Positions 46,888-57,749 of a stretch of DNA of 64,000 nt are shown piece by piece. The stretch lies in contig MOWL01000089.1 of the NCBI GenBank assembly GCA_002110485.1, forward strand, positions 124,001-188,000, in the 5' to 3' direction. A program made the translations under genes and the position numbers. Position 1 is the stretch's first letter. Each line of letters starts with the position of its first letter. Source of the DNA: Emergomyces orientalis (lineage: Eukaryota > Ascomycota > Eurotiomycetes > Onygenales > Ajellomycetaceae). Under the pieces are notes generated by a model that saw only the letters and a program-made list of their open reading frames with translations, had not been told where the DNA came from and ran no database searches.

Positions 46888-47661
46888 ATGCCTCGCATCT
46901 TCATCACTGGCTCCAGTGACGGCATAGGCCAGGCTGCGGCCAAGATACTTGCTGATCAAGGCCACTCGGTCGTCCTTCATGCTCGCAACGCCGATCGCGC
47001 TTCCTCAACACAGCGAGCGGTCCCTAATGCTGAAGCTGTACTTGTGGGTGACCTTCGGTCTATTTCTGAGACCAAAAAACTCGCGGAAGCCGCCAATGCC
47101 TCAGGGAATGGGCAGTTCGATGCCGTGATTCACAACGCCGGGATCGGTTACGGGGCTACGAGCAGCCAGGAGATTACTGCGGACGGGATCTCGGCCGTTT
47201 TCGCTGTCAATACATTAGCACCATATATCCTCACTTGCTTGATGAAAAGGCCCACATCGCGTTTGTTGTTCATGAGCTCAGAGAGTCACTATGGCGGCGA
47301 CGAGACCCTGAGGAACGCAACACGATCGCATTCGTACGGAGACAGCAAGCTGCACGATGTGATGTTGGCCAACGCCTTTACGAGACGCTGGGGCGACGAC
47401 ATCCAGGTTGTGAGCATGCACCCCGGCTGGGTAAGAACTAAAATGGGAGGCTCAATAGCCCCAGGGTCCATAGACGGGCCGGCCAAGGCACTGGCGGAGT
47501 GGGCGGTTGGACAGGGGAAGTTGGCGGGTTTGAAAAGCGGAACATTCCTGACGACGAGAGGGGGGGAGTCGGCGCACCCGGGGGCTGGCAACGTGAGTAA
47601 ACAAGAAGAATTGTTAAAGATGTGCGAGGAAGTTTCTGGGGTATCCGTTCCAGATGAATGA
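46888..47661 (+). CDS. Short-chain dehydrogenase/reductase
   Basis: Single-exon NAD(P)-dependent oxidoreductase of 257 aa with a Rossmann fold. The glycine motif TGSSDGIG lies at residues 7-14, directly after the first beta strand (MPRIFI). Next come the NAG motif in VIHNAGIGYG (about 86-95), the catalytic Ser in LLFMSSESHYGG, and the YxxxK pair in HSYGDSKLHD. HPGWVRTKMGG follows the active site. The ATG at 46888 is chosen because the fold starts there; an in-frame ATG at 46834 would add MKLYCNFGTFSQLFTQSS. Substrate unknown. No intron is present, and base composition is clearly richer in G+C than the AT-rich DNA upstream. It is convergent with the secreted dipeptidase gene across about 310 bp. 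Confidence 0.92.
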   Translation: MPRIFITGSSDGIGQAAAKILADQGHSVVLHARNADRASSTQRAVPNAEAVLVGDLRSISETKKLAEAANASGNGQFDAVIHNAGIGYGATSSQEITADGISAVFAVNTLAPYILTCLMKRPTSRLLFMSSESHYGGDETLRNATRSHSYGDSKLHDVMLANAFTRRWGDDIQVVSMHPGWVRTKMGGSIAPGSIDGPAKALAEWAVGQGKLAGLKSGTFLTTRGGESAHPGAGNVSKQEELLKMCEEVSGVSVPDE

Positions 47662-47973
47662 CAAAAATAGCTGTCATGGAGATGTCACGCTGCACATACA
47701 TATCTTCCAAATATTGATTCAATTACAATGCCGCCATTGTGCTCTAATCTGTGAGCCCTGTTGCATCGCTCTAGAGTTTACTTTGAATAAACATCCACGT
47801 TTATCTGCAGATCACCATTCTGATTTCAATCACCGTGATTACCTAGCACTTCTATGTTTAGAACTGACCAAAGCTGTAAAAAAAAAAAAGTCTATTCCAG
47901 GCGCTAGTTTCATCGATGCCGAATCTATTCTAAAAGTTATTATATACATATAATCCGTCGGACAAAAGACTTT
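47662..47973. other. Convergent spacer
   Basis: About 310 bp between the 3' ends of the SDR and the dipeptidase, with a short A run near 47880. Nothing else is seen. Confidence 0.5.
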
Positions 47974-49542
47974 CTACAACTCTCGTCGCCTCAATGGTTG
48001 CTCTTGCTTGTTGGGCGGCACATCAGGGTCAAAGCCTACCAAGCAATTGACCGTCTCCGCGCCTGTCCCAGCATCATTGATCTGGTTTCCTTTGGGGTCC
48101 CGCCACTGCCCAGTCAATTTAATGTATGCATCAAGTGAATCTGTCATGGTACGACCCATCTCGAGCGCCTTACCAGCACGGGTCTGTGAATAGTATGTGA
48201 GCAGACCGCGGGCCGTCTCTGGGCTTCCCTGTTCAATCATTGTCTGTGCACTCTTTTCGACCCAGCCAATGTCGCTACGTGACTGGCCCTCGAATGCTGT
48301 CAGCATATCCGTTACGATGGGAAGGAAACCTTTCGGATTAGAGCACATGTAATACAGAACACGCTTAAAAAGGCGACCCGCAAAATGAGACGCCTCCTGC
48401 AACATGTAGTCTGGGCTCAGGAAAGTATTGGATGCGCCGTCAGTGAGGTACCGGTGCTGGCCAAACTCGGGTGGGATGGAATTAACTCCGAGCCACCAGG
48501 GGACGTGTGGTGCAGCCACTGAGGTTGTTGGGGCGATCCACATTCGCAACAGATCAGGGTGGACGCCTTCTTTGAGGCTCACGACTTGCCCATAGCCGGC
48601 CTGGTCGTCCGCGATGCGCGGATCACGAACACGCTTAATTAAATCCTCTTCACTAACAGGGACCATAGCGAGTGTTGCGTTCTCAAGTTGTGCCTGAGAC
48701 ATATATTTAAAACCGCCATTACGAGCGGAGGAATCGGGGCCCTGGACGCCATAGACATCGAAGATATTGAAAAGCTTGTTGCCATTGGGGTCCCACCATC
48801 CTTGCTCAATGGCAAAGGAAACGATATTGTCGGAACCCATATAGTCATCACTGTTGGCAAAATCGACGGGGAAATCTTCAATGTAGCCCGGATAGAGCAC
48901 GCGGACTTCATTTGGGCCAAGTCGTTCTGCAGCCCATAGGCGCTTACCACCAGCAAATTCCCAGACAATCCAACCCTCGTTACAATCAGCAATAAGATGC
49001 GAATTACCTCCGTAGGTGGAGTAGCCGTACTCCTTGATGAGGTTTCCGATAATTTCAACGCCCTCCCGGGCAGTACTAGCTCGCTCCAGCACCAGGCGTG
49101 CCAAGTCGCTGTACTGCACGCCATGCTGAGGTGTCGGGGTCATCACAATGAGCTCGTCACGGTTGCTGGCCCAGACGTCCCTTACGGCAACGCCCTTCTC
49201 GTTAATGCCGCCGTTGGTCAGGGGAGGAGGAAATCCCTCATAGTCCGAGTACTCCATGCTGAGGTAACGGAAGGTGTGGCTGACCTGTGTGATGTTGATT
49301 AGCTCGCCAGGGATCGTGGCGTCCTCGGTGACGCCAACACTGATGGTCTCGTTGGGCGCGTGGTCTCGCGCAGGGAAGAGCTGTAGCCAGTGGCTGGACA
49401 CCTCCTCCCCCGTTCCGCCGATTAAAACCCCGCCATCGGCAGTGAGATCCTTGCCGACGTAGAATGCATAGCTGGCGGTGATCGGGGCAGCAAGGTACGC
49501 CAGGGCGACAAGCCCCTTAATAAGTGGCATTGTAATTGTCAT
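47974..49542 (-). CDS. Secreted peptidase family C69 (dipeptidase)-like protein
   Basis: Single-exon Ntn-hydrolase-type protein of 522 aa, related to peptidase family C69 dipeptidases, which act on short peptides. The signal peptide is about residues 1-23 (MTITMPLIKGLVALAYLAAP then ITA). Family features: YVGKDLTADGGVLIGGTGEE at the mature start, TNGGINEKGVAVRDVWASNR, YGYSTYGGNSHLIADCNEGW, and IFDVYGVQGPDSSARNGG. In bacterial C69 enzymes the mature N-terminal residue is a catalytic Cys. Here cleavage after ITA would expose Ser (SYAFYVGK) at about that position, so it may use Ser or be inactive. Probably extracellular or vacuolar. It is convergent with the SDR and, like it, intronless. Confidence 0.85.
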   Translation of the reverse strand: MTITMPLIKGLVALAYLAAPITASYAFYVGKDLTADGGVLIGGTGEEVSSHWLQLFPARDHAPNETISVGVTEDATIPGELINITQVSHTFRYLSMEYSDYEGFPPPLTNGGINEKGVAVRDVWASNRDELIVMTPTPQHGVQYSDLARLVLERASTAREGVEIIGNLIKEYGYSTYGGNSHLIADCNEGWIVWEFAGGKRLWAAERLGPNEVRVLYPGYIEDFPVDFANSDDYMGSDNIVSFAIEQGWWDPNGNKLFNIFDVYGVQGPDSSARNGGFKYMSQAQLENATLAMVPVSEEDLIKRVRDPRIADDQAGYGQVVSLKEGVHPDLLRMWIAPTTSVAAPHVPWWLGVNSIPPEFGQHRYLTDGASNTFLSPDYMLQEASHFAGRLFKRVLYYMCSNPKGFLPIVTDMLTAFEGQSRSDIGWVEKSAQTMIEQGSPETARGLLTYYSQTRAGKALEMGRTMTDSLDAYIKLTGQWRDPKGNQINDAGTGAETVNCLVGFDPDVPPNKQEQPLRRREL

Positions 49543-50456
49543 GGATGAGTAGCAACCGGACTTGGGACTCTTTCAGAAGGGAATGCGGCCGTAGATGCAA
49601 GAAGACGAAAATGAGAAATTCATTTTCAGGCTTTTTCTTCCGGGATTTTCACCGCTTGGCTTGGAAATCATGATCGGCATCCAAGCCCAAATCCCAGGGC
49701 TGCGGCTGGTCGTTGTTCGACGTTGGACAATTGGGCAAGCTCCACAGTTGGGGAGGAATCGGTTCCTGGGCATCCTCCGCAACCGGTATTGAACTGAACC
49801 GCGAGTTTTCGGTCGGTTCGGTGGGGATCGGCTCGGCAATGAGAGGCGTTGCTGGATTTGGCGAAATCAAACCCGGGGCGCTGGCTTTAGCATATACAAC
49901 CATATATCACCTTGACATTCGAGATTATAGCTCAGAGAGTGAGAGAGAATGAATGAGTCTACCAATACATCCATTAGATATACACCTTTTTATGTTATGA
50001 AGCGGACGGAGTCAATTAAAAAGCCGAAGGAGAGAGATTACAAGCAAACGATCCCAACCACAAAACGATGCAAGGAATATACCCTAATTTAATCTAACTC
50101 CACTCACTCTCCTAGTCCCCGCCAATAAAAGAGTAACAAAATTACTGGGCTGAGTGATAGATACCGAAAACTTGGGAGGCCGAATAAAAATCTTAACGAG
50201 ATTAAAAGGCGACCGCACAGTTCAAAAATTTCCCGAAAATATCTAATTCTTTTGAGTAATGATAAGCCAGTGAACAATAGAGAAGAATGCCATCACAGGC
50301 TTGGGAGGCATAGAGCACAGTGTTTAAGATGTCCATGGAGAGTTACTCAGAAATAGGATGGACTAGAGAATAAAGATTTTCTAAGAGTCTAAACTGGCTC
50401 CCAATAGAGATAATATTTGGACCCTACACCCCAGCATTCGGATAAGTTTGAAGCGT
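49543..50456. other. Intergenic region
   Basis: Promoter of the dipeptidase and 3' flank of the acetyltransferase. No gene is seen in the AT-rich interval 49950-50450. Confidence 0.5.
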
Positions 50457-51167
50457 CTATTTCTTCTGTCGAATATCCACCAGTCCCTCTTTCTGCCTGC
50501 CTTCAGAATCAAAATTATCGGCACTCAACCATTCCTCGAGTGCCGCCCTAACCCCTCCCTCCCACTCGTCATCAAGAATCGAAAACCATGCCGAATCGCG
50601 ATTGCGCCCCTTGACAATCATATTTTTCCTGAACACCCCTTCAAAAACAAAGCCTAACCGTACTGCGGCTCGTTTTGACGGTGCATTCAAATCATTACAC
50701 TTCCACTCACATCTACGGAATTGTAACTCGTCAAACACCCATTTAAGCACGACGTAGAAAGTCTCCGTCGCAGCAGTGGTACGCTGCAGCATCCGGGAGA
50801 AAGCAATCCAGCCGATTTCTACCGCCCGGTGCTTAATATCCATGCGGAGGAGGCTCAGGAAGCCAATCGCCTTGGCATTGTAATTGCCATTGAGAGTTGT
50901 GCGGTCTATGATGCTGAAGAAGAGCGGGTCCTCGGATTGGGCCGAACTTGCTATAAAACTGTCGAATTCGGCCTTCGTGATGAAGGGACCAACAGGCATG
51001 TAGTCCCATATTCGCGTATTTTCTGCTCCACCTAGACAGGAGAACAGGGAATCGGAATGCTCCATGGTGAGGGGTTCCAGAGAAATGGTTTTCCCGTGGA
51101 GGGATTTTCGGGTAGGCGGGATAGCCGGGTGGTCTGGAACTATTGGGCCAAGTTGAGGTTCCTCCAT
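50457..51167 (-). CDS. GNAT-family N-acetyltransferase (RimJ/RimL-like)
   Basis: Single-exon protein of 236 aa of the Acetyltransf_3/RimJ-like GNAT group, which transfers acetyl from acetyl-CoA to an amine on a protein N-terminus or small molecule; substrate unknown. The fold can be followed: HGKTISLEPLTMEHSDSLFS (beta 1/alpha 1), WDYMPVGPF, AIGFLSLLRMDIKHRAVEIG (beta 4 region), the acetyl-CoA loop area around SRMLQRTTAATETFYVVLKW, and NDLNAPSKRAAVRLGFVFEG, the typical beta 5/alpha 4 end. FRKNMIVKGRNRDSAWFSIL closes the domain. The last 30 residues are charged and variable. The start at 51167 is the first ATG in frame and gives a normal family length. No intron. Confidence 0.88.
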   Translation of the reverse strand: MEEPQLGPIVPDHPAIPPTRKSLHGKTISLEPLTMEHSDSLFSCLGGAENTRIWDYMPVGPFITKAEFDSFIASSAQSEDPLFFSIIDRTTLNGNYNAKAIGFLSLLRMDIKHRAVEIGWIAFSRMLQRTTAATETFYVVLKWVFDELQFRRCEWKCNDLNAPSKRAAVRLGFVFEGVFRKNMIVKGRNRDSAWFSILDDEWEGGVRAALEEWLSADNFDSEGRQKEGLVDIRQKK

Positions 51168-52680
51168 GATTGTCTTGAGGACGCGTAGTAGGAATGAGGG
51201 AAAGGCAATGTAAGTAATCTGGAGGGCTTGTCACTACTAATGAAGGAATTTTTGCAGGCCGGTGATTAAATATTGAGCAAAATTGCACTTCACGCGGGAG
51301 TAATATATTCTCGATATGGGATCTCAAAGATGTTCATGAGTCAGTATTTAATATGTAAAATTCATGGAGTCCCAGCAGAAGACTTTGTTCGCTACCCTGG
51401 GGGTTGAGTCACCACACTCACGAGTTCTCTGGAGAATCTGCCCAATGAATGGGCACAAAAGGCACGACACCGATGCCGGCTCACGGATATATCGGCGCCT
51501 AAATGACTGGGCAAGCTAGATTTATTCCACTATGGCAACGTTATCGTGTTCGAATTAGTATTGTTCATGGCTAGAGCTATGAGACCTAAAAGTTATTGAC
51601 CTGAGTGTTATCACCACATAAAACGGGCGGGCTATCATGCTGTGGTGTACACACAACGTTTTGATCAAAGGGACATTTGTCAACGCCTCCAGTGCTCTGC
51701 CAGAGCTTTGGCGAAACATTTCGAAACATCAGACATACTACTTTTTGGCAGACTATCATTAATTCGCAAAGATGCGCTCGGAGTAATGTAATTAGGTAGC
51801 CATTCCAAAACAATATGCATTCCACCCCTAGTAGATCATTATTATTACATTAGAGACACTGCTTTAGTAGCGAATTATAAAGACTGGGTGTCCTGAAATC
51901 ATTCCGCTCAACTCACACATATCCCCAAGAGAGAGTGAGAAAAAGATAAAATGAGTACCATGAGTAAAACCTTTTAAAAAAACATCTTTGGAGCAGGTTC
52001 CGGTGTAAAAGATCGAGTGATCAAAAACATCAATCGCAAAAAAAGTAAACCCCTAATATCTTCCAACACTTTTCATATCATAATCCAAACAATCGTTCTC
52101 CATCCTTGTTCTTCAAAGCAGGGACGAAACTCCATCGAAAATTTCTTTGATCAGTTGAGTCCATATCACAATCCATGGGAATGATAGCATCGTCTAACTT
52201 CTCGGCCGGTAAATGTCCCATTCGAGGCACTTTGTATTGGCGGGCCTGCGACACTGATTCTTCCCTCGTCTCTCCTGCCACCCTAATCCCAAATAATACA
52301 ATAGGCAAAATGAGCGATAGTGCAGGACACGTTCAAGAAAAAGAGAACTGATGGCATAAAAAAGTAATGGCTAACAAATTATATAGCCCAGGGTAGATAA
52401 GAAGGGTGGTAGAAAATGCAATACAAGCTTTTGAGTTTTCACAAAAATTCAACGAATGTTGATATCGACATATGCGGTTAGATATTTGAGATAGCAAACA
52501 AATGCAGTAAAGTGCAAAGCAAGAAAACTACTTGTATGAGGTTGAACGAATGCAAAGAGAAAGAAAATTATGATACAGGGGCGACCGCACACCCTGTTGA
52601 TGAAAAGTGATAAATAGCAAAGATTACTGCAAAATACTAATATAGGTTTCGTTCTGACAAGGGCCACAATCAAGTAAAAA
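51168..52680. other. Intergenic region
   Basis: AT-rich 1.5 kb between the acetyltransferase start and the Eis1-like 3' end. A 76-codon minus-strand frame at 52078-52308 (begins MPIVLFGIRV) has no recognisable feature, and an AG just inside it could be a splice acceptor. It is left uncalled. Confidence 0.45.
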
Positions 52681-55246
52681 TCACAGGTTCTCTGTGAATT
52701 TAGACGGATTTGATGCAGGAGTATTTATCGATGATTTCTGAGAGGGTATGGTCTGTAGCGGTTCAGAGGTACCTTCCGATCTAGTCGTAACACTCGTAAC
52801 TTCAGGCGGGGCGAAAATGGCAGTTTGAACAATGGCATGTTCACGTTGCACTTCGAAAGAACCTGGAGCAGCTCCCGATGTAGATCTCCGAGATGATTTG
52901 CTGAAGAAGCGGAGATGCCATTTGGGCTTCATAGACCGGCGTCTGGATAGGCCGCCTCCGCCTTGCATCCGCTGCTGCTGCTGTTCGGTTACGACTCGTG
53001 AACTTTCAGTAGATGAGCTCCATTGGCGTGCGGCAGGTCTGGCCGCAACAGATGTAGGTCTGTCCTCGGTGCTTGGTGCTCCATTTGTTGGTGCCACCGC
53101 GGGAGCTACCGCAGGGGCCGTCGCCGGTGCACTTTCCCGTCTAGCGGCTTCGTCTCCTGATCTGCGGCTGATACTACCTGCTCCAGTTGTCCGCTTGGGA
53201 AAACCGTGCTGGTTCTCCTGGCCTTCTCTCTTCTTCTTAGACCATATCTTCAGCCATGGATCGGATTTTTCAGAGCCCATAGATTGTGTTCTATTGGAAG
53301 GAGTGCTTGGTTGCTGGGACAGACTATCACGTGGGGGCTCCAACAGCACGGATCGGGACGACTCCCCTGCACTGGGGGTGGCAATGCGGAAGCTTGGCGG
53401 AGAATTTTGTTTCTCTGTGACGTGAGTCTGATCTTCAATCTCTTCTTCATCCTGCTGCGCTTGGCGGCCATTAACGGTGGCGGAGGCTGGGGCCTCCTCT
53501 TTGGCGGGAGCCTTGCCCCGAGCCTTTGCGGATTTGCGTCGGAATATGCTGATCCCTGAAGCGCTGCTGAGGCGATTCAAAAGCTTTTGTCTCTCTTTTT
53601 GACTCCGCGTGCTATGCTTTTCATCTTCTGTAATATGTGTCAGTAGGCATTAGTTGCTGCAAATGGAGGTGCAAAAGGAAGGTTTAATGAAACCCCTACC
53701 TTTCGCGTCTTGAAGAGCCCTTTTTGCTTCCTCCTCACGCGCTCTCTCTAATTCTTGTTGGTGTCTGGCCTGCCGTTCGTCAAGCTCTTCCTCTATCGCT
53801 CGAGCTCGCTGTTCCTCAAGTCTTCGCGTGACGTCATCGATGGTAGGTTTGGTCCTTGATCGGGCACGACGATCAACTTCTTCCTGGGTGACAAAATGCC
53901 CTGCACCGATAGGGACAGGCTTAGAATTCTCGTCATTAACCGGGCGGTTTATGAATTTCTCAATCACACGAGACTGTGGTCTTCCCGTAGATTCATAAAT
54001 CCGCCTTTCAACGTCATCTATTACCGCGTCTGCGTTCTTCTTCGCGGCTTTCATCAGAGCTTCATGATCGCGTGTCATTTTTCCAGCATCAACCTTGGCC
54101 AATTTGCCATGGAGCCTTGTTCTTTGCGATCGGATCTTCGCAGATTGTTCTTGGTCCATGTCCATGGCACCACTGTCACTGGCAGAGCGCTTCCTGAATT
54201 TCGAATAAACGGAGCTCTGGCGCTTTGGTGGGATTGCGGCATTATAGTAATCCCTAAAAGCTTTCTGTTCGTCATGCATCATGGCTAATTTCTCCGAAGC
54301 TAATCTTTGAGCGGTCTCATGCAAAGATTGCGGTCTTGCCATCGTGGCTGACTCCAAGCGGCGTGAGGTTACGGGAGCCGCAGCAGCCTCCGCCTGGGGC
54401 ATGACTGAGAACATCTGTCGCGCCATTGCCACGGCCTTCTCGTGTAGGATATCTTTCTCTGGGTGGAGCTCACGTTGGGCATTGGACACGGCAGTTTCAT
54501 GAATCTTACGAGCGTCCAATGGAGCTTCAGACTCCTCCATCACAGTTGTTGGGCCTAGAGACATTCTGTGGGACGCAGAAGCTGCAGTCACCGCGTGGAT
54601 TAAGCGGCTACCGTTGTCGGGCACTGGAGGAGCTGATTCTGCTCTCGTACGGCTCTTAGATAATGCGCCCGTTGCTGCGAGCCTTGCCCCGTAATTATTT
54701 TTCGGCAGCTTATTCCCATGGCTGATAGACTTTTCATCTGGCGTTTTAGCATTCCTAGCTGTCTTCGACCTCCCTGCTAGGCATGCAGCCTGAAAGCTTG
54801 CGGCAGTAAGCTGGGGATTCCTTAAGGGGTGCTCAGTTTCGACCTTGTTTATCTGGCGAGTCGTGTATCCTGCGTGTGCCAAGCTGGCAGCAGCACCAGC
54901 TGACGCTAACTCCCGATCGGCGGAAGGGAGCATGGACGGGTCTAGATAGCTAGATGGGTTCATGCTGCCGCGTGCACCTGCCAACCATAATGGGTTAGAA
55001 GGTTCAAATTTCTCGAGCCGGGATCGGCCCAATGGATGGAAGGTCATTGAATAGACTCACCAGCACGGTCAGGCTTGTTAGATCTCGAACGGACTACATG
55101 TATTGCAGCTGAAGTGGCTTCATTAACCAAAGGTTAGGTTTTGCAACTAGAAAATATGAAAAATGTAGATTGCAAGAGGTAGACTCACCGTGGTTCTCAG
55201 TTGGGTCCGGCTGATGCCGAACCTGAGTAGTCATAACAGCGGACAT
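52681..55246 (-). CDS. EIS1: Eisosome protein 1 (Eis1) family protein
   Basis: Component of eisosomes, the furrow-like plasma-membrane domains. Exons on the minus strand are 55246-55189, 55117-55061, 54977-53700 and 53627-52681 (779 aa), all in phase. Family-typical sequence begins after the short first exons: RSRSNKPDRA, SASLAHA-like AGAAASLAHAGYTTRQ, ARLAATGAL, HETAVSNAQRELHPEKDILHEKAVAMARQMF-type repeats (two stretches), DVERRIYESTGRPQ and RRARSRTKPTIDDVTRRLEE. A long Glu/Arg/Gln coiled coil follows (ELDERQARHQQELERAREEE). The C-terminal third (from about residue 470) is low-complexity Ser/Pro/Ala with phosphorylation-prone basic patches. The two first exons (58 and 57 nt) were placed by splice signals and matching phases. 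Confidence 0.9.
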
Positions 55247-56061
55247 GGCGATGCCCGCGATTTCGTCAAAACGCGGGGTATATTATAGATGCTGTAGTTC
55301 TGATCGAGGGAGACAACATATCTCCAAATTGGGCCAGATGGGTGCAGCGGAAGAATAGTTGAGGGAGATGGCGGAAAGAAAATGGCTGTGGCGACTGCTA
55401 TCCGCCAGCGGAGAGAGTTTCGTTTGGCCATTATTCAACCTTATTGTAGAGGATGGAGGAGGCGAACTGTGGTATCTTGATGTCTGGTTCCATGCGCTGT
55501 AGTGACGTATGGCTGCGGTTAAATGGATAGTTTTAGCGCGGTTGTTTATTGTTGACTCATCCGGCTAGAACTGGCGGCTGCGGCTAAGCCCCCTCCGAGT
55601 CCATCAAGCCCTAAGCTCCATCCCAGCCCTAACCGCCGTGGGGTCAGGAGAAATCGCAGTGTATCTAGATATTCAGGGACGGGTACTCCACAGGAAACGA
55701 TCTAAAGGCATTTAGCTATGGTGTAGGTTTTGTATATGCTAATTACAGCAGACTATGAGCGACCAGTGCCCCAAACGAGATTTTTATATTCTTCTTGCTT
55801 GCTTTCAAGTTAAGACGTTTGGAATCCGAACAACGCCTGATAATCACATTCGTGAATCAGACCTCTTCATGCCGGAGCCAACTATATATATAGTTGTTCA
55901 TGCAGGCCTTGAAACTGTTGCCGATTGAAATCTAATTGTGAGTTGTGAGCTATAGGCAGCCTCGCGACTTCCAGAAAGGACCCTCCCCGCCCGACATCCT
56001 TTCCGCAAGTTGCCCAGGTACAGACGAGACATCTATATAGGTATATTTTTTTGTTCTCAAA
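55247..56061. promoter_or_regulatory. Divergent intergenic region
   Basis: An 815-bp interval between the divergent starts of the Eis1-like gene (-) and the DUF7924-type gene (+). No coding sequence is recognised. Specific sites are not claimed. Confidence 0.45.
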
Positions 56062-57342
56062 ATGTCTTGCGAACCACAAGGGCCGCCTGTGAAACGGAAG
56101 CCATCTTCCATACCCAGCCTTGCATCCAGCGGCGACTCTGAGTGTTTTCAAAAACAGCCTCGGCAAAATTTCATTGAGTTCTGGGTGGAGAATCAACAAT
56201 GGCCAAAGAGCTTTGTTGACATTATGCCGGAGGATGATTTGCTAGCAAGACCGAAATCAGCCAGTTTAACATCGGGTTTACGGCAGACAAGAAGTCCATT
56301 TTATGGCGATGCGGATTATTTACGGTTTCTTACAAAACAGGGAATTTTCTTATTCGACTCCCCACATGGCATTACCAGAAACAGTACCGACTCTTGCCAG
56401 CGTCTGCTTGGACAGAGCTCCGCGCTCCCGAAAGACACATGGTTCAATGACGATTTGTTCGAGTCAACCTGCCGGAGAATTTTGACCCAAAGTGAAGCTG
56501 GGATAGTCCGAACAATCGCAGAGTTAATTGTCCCCTCGGCAGAGGGCGCAATTAGTAAAGGTCATATCACATTTTCTGACCTTGTCGAAAGCTTTAATGA
56601 AAGCTGGGACAACTCCATTCCCCTACACAAACCCCGACCACAACCTGACCACGCTGTGGGGTATCCAGAAAAATCATTCTCGAAAGACCAGCTGAACCGC
56701 CTTGCACCATTCCTAGGTGAAACCCATGATACTTCCTACTTCCAAAGTACAAGTTACATGTACTTTCCCTTCTTGACCTGCGAAGTTAAAAGCTCCAAAG
56801 GGGACTTGGAGGCTGCAGATCACCAGAACACCCATAGCATGACGGTTGCGTTGCGAGGGATAGTTGTGCTCTTCAAGCGTGTTGGGCGAGAGAAGGAACT
56901 TAATAGAGAGATTTTAGGGTTTTCAATTGCCCACAACCATCGTTATGTCAGAATATACGGCCATTACCCTGTGATTGAAGAAGACACGAAATACTACCGT
57001 CATCTTATTCACTCTTTTGATTTCACCTGTTTCAATGGCAAGGATAGATGGACATCTTATAAATTTGTAATGAGTGTGTATGCTCAATGGGCACCGTCTC
57101 ATCTCAAACGACTCTGTTCCGCGATTGACAAACTACCGAATGCCGTCAGCCCCGACGTACCACAGCGGCTTACGCCGATGCTTTCAGAAAGTACCAGACT
57201 TCCCCAAGTAGCTGGCGATATTAACGCGCAACTTTCGAGTTTTATGTACCCCACAGAAAGAAAAAGTAATCGGCCAGGTCTCTCTGAATCACCAGACGTC
57301 ACCGCGCGGGAACCCACATCAAAAAAACGACGCAGGTCATAA
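56062..57342 (+). CDS. DUF7924-type fungal protein with a PD-(D/E)XK-like ExK motif
   Basis: Single-exon protein of 426 aa; no experimentally known function that I can name. The conserved core (about residues 225-360) includes YMYFPFLTCEVKSSKGDLEA, HSMTVALRGIVVLFKRVGRE, ILGFSIAHNHRYVRIYGHY and a following RHLIHSFDF. The strand-ending CEVK with downstream alternating helix and strand resembles PD-(D/E)XK nuclease folds, in which such an ExK contributes to the metal site; that link is inference. The N-terminus carries PPVKRKPSS and a FIEFWVENQQWPK motif. The C-terminus ends in a strong basic signal, SKKRRRS, that could direct it to the nucleus. It lies immediately upstream of the broken CysRS copy on the same strand. 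Proteins of this type are often variable and multicopy in fungi. Confidence 0.7.
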   Translation: MSCEPQGPPVKRKPSSIPSLASSGDSECFQKQPRQNFIEFWVENQQWPKSFVDIMPEDDLLARPKSASLTSGLRQTRSPFYGDADYLRFLTKQGIFLFDSPHGITRNSTDSCQRLLGQSSALPKDTWFNDDLFESTCRRILTQSEAGIVRTIAELIVPSAEGAISKGHITFSDLVESFNESWDNSIPLHKPRPQPDHAVGYPEKSFSKDQLNRLAPFLGETHDTSYFQSTSYMYFPFLTCEVKSSKGDLEAADHQNTHSMTVALRGIVVLFKRVGREKELNREILGFSIAHNHRYVRIYGHYPVIEEDTKYYRHLIHSFDFTCFNGKDRWTSYKFVMSVYAQWAPSHLKRLCSAIDKLPNAVSPDVPQRLTPMLSESTRLPQVAGDINAQLSSFMYPTERKSNRPGLSESPDVTAREPTSKKRRRS

Positions 57343-57749
57343 TCATTCTCAGTTCATCCCTTGTCATCCTCTTGCTTTTGACACTTGTTTCAGACTCAGA
57401 ATCTCGAGCAAGGAAACTAAACCATCGGAGTCATACTAATACACGACGTAAGCCTGGGGTGGCTGTGAGTCAGGCACAGATACAGTTACTGGAGCTGGCG
57501 GGCAGTCCATTAAATATATCACTTAGATACAGAAAATCTCACTACATCCATATCTACGCATGATGCTGTTTCGCCCGTGCTGAGCATGCGTGTTGACAGC
57601 CCTTTTTGTATCGTGTATTTTTAATTTAAACGTAATTTTCCTCCTGTCTGAATTCCATTGGTGCTTTTAGAAGATAATCATTATGCAAATTGGTATTTAA
57701 ATAACATAAGAGGTCTTGGAGGACTGGCCCACCAAATGTTGTTAGGCAT
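57343..57749. other. Intergenic spacer
   Basis: About 400 bp between the DUF7924-type gene and the first recognisable part of the CysRS remnant. The missing 5' part of CysRS (start codon and first exon) is not found here. Confidence 0.5.

Noticed and set aside
52078..52308. 76-codon minus-strand open frame (starts MPIVLFGIRV)
   Set aside because: It could be a small gene or a terminal exon, but I could not find partner exons or a family.
52832..53559. 197- and 117-codon plus-strand frames opposite the Eis1-like gene
   Set aside because: Antisense shadows of the low-complexity 3' exon of the Eis1-like gene.
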